Source: an uncultured Flavobacteriales bacterium
GTDB lineage: Bacteria; Bacteroidota; Bacteroidia; Flavobacteriales_D; SKUL01
Direction of reading: 5' to 3'
DNA: 17,560 nucleotides
NCBI GenBank assembly: GCA_937911795.1
Contig: CALDPJ010000080.1
Location: 1-17,560, forward strand
A program made the position numbers and the translations under genes. Shown here one piece after another: positions 15,480-17,560 of this stretch. The notes under the pieces were generated by a model, which saw nothing but the letters and a program-made list of their open reading frames with translations, made no database searches and had not been told where the DNA came from. How positions within the stretch are numbered: the first letter of the stretch is position 1; each line of letters opens with the position of its first letter.

Positions 15480-16364
15480 TTACTCCACTACCACTCTTGT
15501 TCTCACCACATCATCACCATTGCGGCATTCGACGACGTACATTCCTGCCGGATGCGGTAGCGGCAGATTTTGCATCGAGTAGAAATCCGGATGTTGTACT
15601 ATTATTTGGCCAGCGATGTTATAAACAGATACATCTGCCCGAAAATTAAATGATGGTGGGAATTGGAGGCGAACGGATTCTCGGGTAGGGTTCGGAAATA
15701 AATTCATCTTCAAAATGTTCGCGCCGGATTCTTCCACAGAAACAGGGTTTACAAATACATGATGTGATGAAAAGTCAGGCGGATTGGAACATCCTGCAGA
15801 ATCTGTAATGATCACCGAATAAAATGTAGTCGTGTCGGGTTTGGCCCAAAATTCAAAAGAGGTGGAATCCGATAGTCCATGTGAAGGTTGCCACTGATAC
15901 TCGTATGGAGGAATACCTCCGGAAATTGTTGATCCAGAGAGCCAAACGGAATCACCTTGTTGGATATTATAAACAAAAGGTTCCATAACAAAATCAAAAT
16001 GAGAACGCATAACATTCAGTGTGTCCGTGCATGTAGCGCCATCGTCATCTATTACATGAAGAATAAATGTAAGTTCATCGGTATTCATGTACACAACCGA
16101 AGGATTCGCCAAGGTAGTATCATCCAAATAAACGGATGCCGTAAAGGTTCCCAGAATATCTGTATACGTGGTTTCCCACGCGTAGGTATATGGTTCTTCT
16201 CCACCAATTGCCACTGGTTCGCCTCCGAGATGATTTGTGTCTATACCCCACCATCCGGAACAAATGACTATATCAGCACCAGCGTCTGCAACACATTGTG
16301 CGGATGCATTTTGGTTAAACATAAAAAGCAGACATAACGGAAGGAAGAAATGAAGTATTCTCAT
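15480..16364 (-). CDS. T9SS cargo protein with PKD/SprB-like modules
   Basis: The protein has 294 residues. The signal peptide MRILHFFLPLCLLFMFNQNA ends before SAQ|CVADAGADIVICSG. Two immunoglobulin-like beta modules follow: about 45-115 (GGEEPYTYAWETT ... VIDDDGATCTDT) and about 130-200 (ISGGIPPYEYQWQPS ... YSVIITDSAGCSNPP). These carry the 'GG.pPY.Y.W' and 'D..GC' motifs of PKD and SprB-type repeats. The last 73 or so residues are a type A sorting domain (NLFPNPTRESVRLQFPPSFN ... VYNIAGQIIV ... YVVECRNGDDVVRTRVVVE). Such proteins are often adhesins or surface display proteins; no enzyme domain is visible. Its ATG overlaps the stop of the delta-60 gene in ATGA, so the two are translated together. 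Confidence 0.88.
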   Translation of the reverse strand: MRILHFFLPLCLLFMFNQNASAQCVADAGADIVICSGWWGIDTNHLGGEPVAIGGEEPYTYAWETTYTDILGTFTASVYLDDTTLANPSVVYMNTDELTFILHVIDDDGATCTDTLNVMRSHFDFVMEPFVYNIQQGDSVWLSGSTISGGIPPYEYQWQPSHGLSDSTSFEFWAKPDTTTFYSVIITDSAGCSNPPDFSSHHVFVNPVSVEESGANILKMNLFPNPTRESVRLQFPPSFNFRADVSVYNIAGQIIVQHPDFYSMQNLPLPHPAGMYVVECRNGDDVVRTRVVVE

Positions 16365-17560
16365 CTTGTTATAATTATTTTATTTGAAGTTAAAACTTGA
16401 TTAGAAACCAATTGAACTATGTATATACCGTTAGGCAAATCGCTAACTGACAATGAATGCACCCCCACAATGTAAGCGCCTATGTCCTCAGATTTAACTT
16501 TTCGTCCTTTCAAATCGAGTATTTCCAAACGAATGGTTTCCAGGATATGGGTTGGGTCTATTGTCCATTTCACCTGTATGGATTCAGATGCCGGATTTGG
16601 AAAACATTTCAATCTTGCCAATTGATACCGATCATTCTCTTCAATCCCCACCGGGCTCGGCAGCAACCGCACCAGGCCCCATTGATCTACGCCATCATAA
16701 CGCGAAAACAAACCACCAACCAATAAACCTCCATTGGGGAGACGTATTATACTGCCCAGTTCAGGAATATTGATTGTTGGGTTCGGACCATTCTGCCAAT
16801 TTGCGGTATCCGCACCCTGGCGATTAAATACTTCCTCTACTACAGATCCATCTTCGTATAGTTTTGCAATATTTCCCCGTTGGTGGCCATCTACATTTCG
16901 AAATCTACCGCCGATAATAATTGTACCGTCAGGTTCGAAGGCTATGGTGTGAATATATCCTTTTAGAGTGGACCCATCCGGATGATATGCAAACATTTCT
17001 GGCTGGCTGAATGTAGTGTCAATTGTTCCGTCGGGCAATAAACGGGACACAATCAAGTTGGGGTTAGGCACAATCAAATCATCCTTATGACGTACGTACA
17101 CCCGTCCCAATTCATCAATTGAACCATTTAATGAAGTTCCTCCTTCGCCGGGCAAAATGCGCATATCATAGTAAGTGCTGGTAAAAGGCGAAACAAAAGT
17201 AGTATCTACACTAAAATCTTCATTTAACCTTGCTATGCTTGGTGATACAAATCCGTCAATATCAGTGAATTTGCCCGCAACCATCCATTTACCGTCTGTT
17301 GTAGGATAAAAGTCTAAAATATAGGCATCATAAGGTTCATGACACTTGAGTGGAGTAAAAGCAGTATCAGGGGTGCCATCTGAAAATACCCGAATCAGGT
17401 GGCGACGGTCTAACAAATCTGTGGTATCCGGACTGAACCGTCCTGCCACCATTAATTTCCCATCCTCCTCCATTAGCTGTGTCCAGTTGGAAGTGGGGCC
17501 CGGCCAGGTTGGTGGAACATACGGCGGATGCATGTAGGGGATTCTAAACAAGGGCGGATT
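16361..17560 (-). CDS. T9SS cargo protein with delta-60 repeats (5' end outside window)
   Basis: The frame is open to the right edge, reading NPPLFRIPYM before the first ATG, so the true start and signal peptide lie beyond 17560. It carries repeated units of the delta-60 (FG-GAP-like beta-propeller) type: DGKLMVAGRFS...VFSDGTPDTAF, DGKWMVAGKF...RLNEDFSVDTTF, RLLPDGTIDTTF, DGTIIIGGRF...KLYEDGSV and GGLLVGGLFS...VRLL. Each joins 'DG...vGG.F' to 'G..D..F'. The C-terminus (about the last 80 residues) is a T9SS sorting domain: LKCFPNPASESIQVKW ... LEILDLKGRKV ... LPNGIYIVQL. It is likely a large secreted or surface propeller protein with unknown ligand. It ends with TGA overlapping the next gene's ATG. 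Confidence 0.88.
   Translation of the reverse strand, partial: NPPLFRIPYMHPPYVPPTWPGPTSNWTQLMEEDGKLMVAGRFSPDTTDLLDRRHLIRVFSDGTPDTAFTPLKCHEPYDAYILDFYPTTDGKWMVAGKFTDIDGFVSPSIARLNEDFSVDTTFVSPFTSTYYDMRILPGEGGTSLNGSIDELGRVYVRHKDDLIVPNPNLIVSRLLPDGTIDTTFSQPEMFAYHPDGSTLKGYIHTIAFEPDGTIIIGGRFRNVDGHQRGNIAKLYEDGSVVEEVFNRQGADTANWQNGPNPTINIPELGSIIRLPNGGLLVGGLFSRYDGVDQWGLVRLLPSPVGIEENDRYQLARLKCFPNPASESIQVKWTIDPTHILETIRLEILDLKGRKVKSEDIGAYIVGVHSLSVSDLPNGIYIVQLVSNQVLTSNKIIITR

Overview
The window is a piece of a Bacteroidota chromosome, probably from a marine or freshwater Flavobacteriales-like lineage. Four things point there. Three neighbouring genes end in the type IX secretion (T9SS) C-terminal sorting domain. 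Six places just upstream of genes match the Bacteroidota -7 promoter element TAnnTTTG. Start codons lack Shine-Dalgarno sequences. Several families are typical of the phylum: a paired amidohydrolase locus, DUF2141, M61 peptidase with PDZ, and a small basic protein. The region reads mostly as core chromosome; no phage, transposase, CRISPR array, tRNA or rRNA was seen.

Layout. At 1-843 (minus strand) lies a tight run gatC - rbfA - FtsX/LolE-like permease, the last cut by the window edge. At 948-1067 (minus) is a 39-codon fragment that keeps the catalytic-serine motif of a CheB methylesterase and then stops; I read it as a gene remnant. trpS (1164-2144, plus) faces a NUMOD4/HNH-type DNA-binding protein gene (2205-2762, minus), with a strong hairpin terminator between them. 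From 7168 down to 2815 (minus) run two overlapping exported amidohydrolase-family genes holding three amidohydrolase-like modules, of which only one keeps its metal ligands. Upstream on the same strand are a DUF2141 secreted protein (7382-7834) and an unlisted 48-residue basic protein (7869-8015).

The plus strand then carries an M61 family metallopeptidase with a C-terminal PDZ domain (8150-9997), a 115-residue protein of unknown function two bases behind it (10000-10347), and sucA-sucB (10425-14440), overlapping by ATGA. These two encode E1 and E2 of the 2-oxoglutarate dehydrogenase complex; E3 (lpd) is not in the window. Beyond a 44-base convergent gap, three minus-strand genes encode T9SS cargo: a delta-60-repeat protein (cut by the right edge), a PKD-like protein and a protein of unknown function.

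No clearly new multi-gene system is present. The points most worth checking are the CheB remnant, the 48-residue basic protein, the amidohydrolase pair with two modules that lack the HxH site, the 13-base dyad just before sucA, and the near-duplicate sorting domains of two adjacent T9SS cargo genes.
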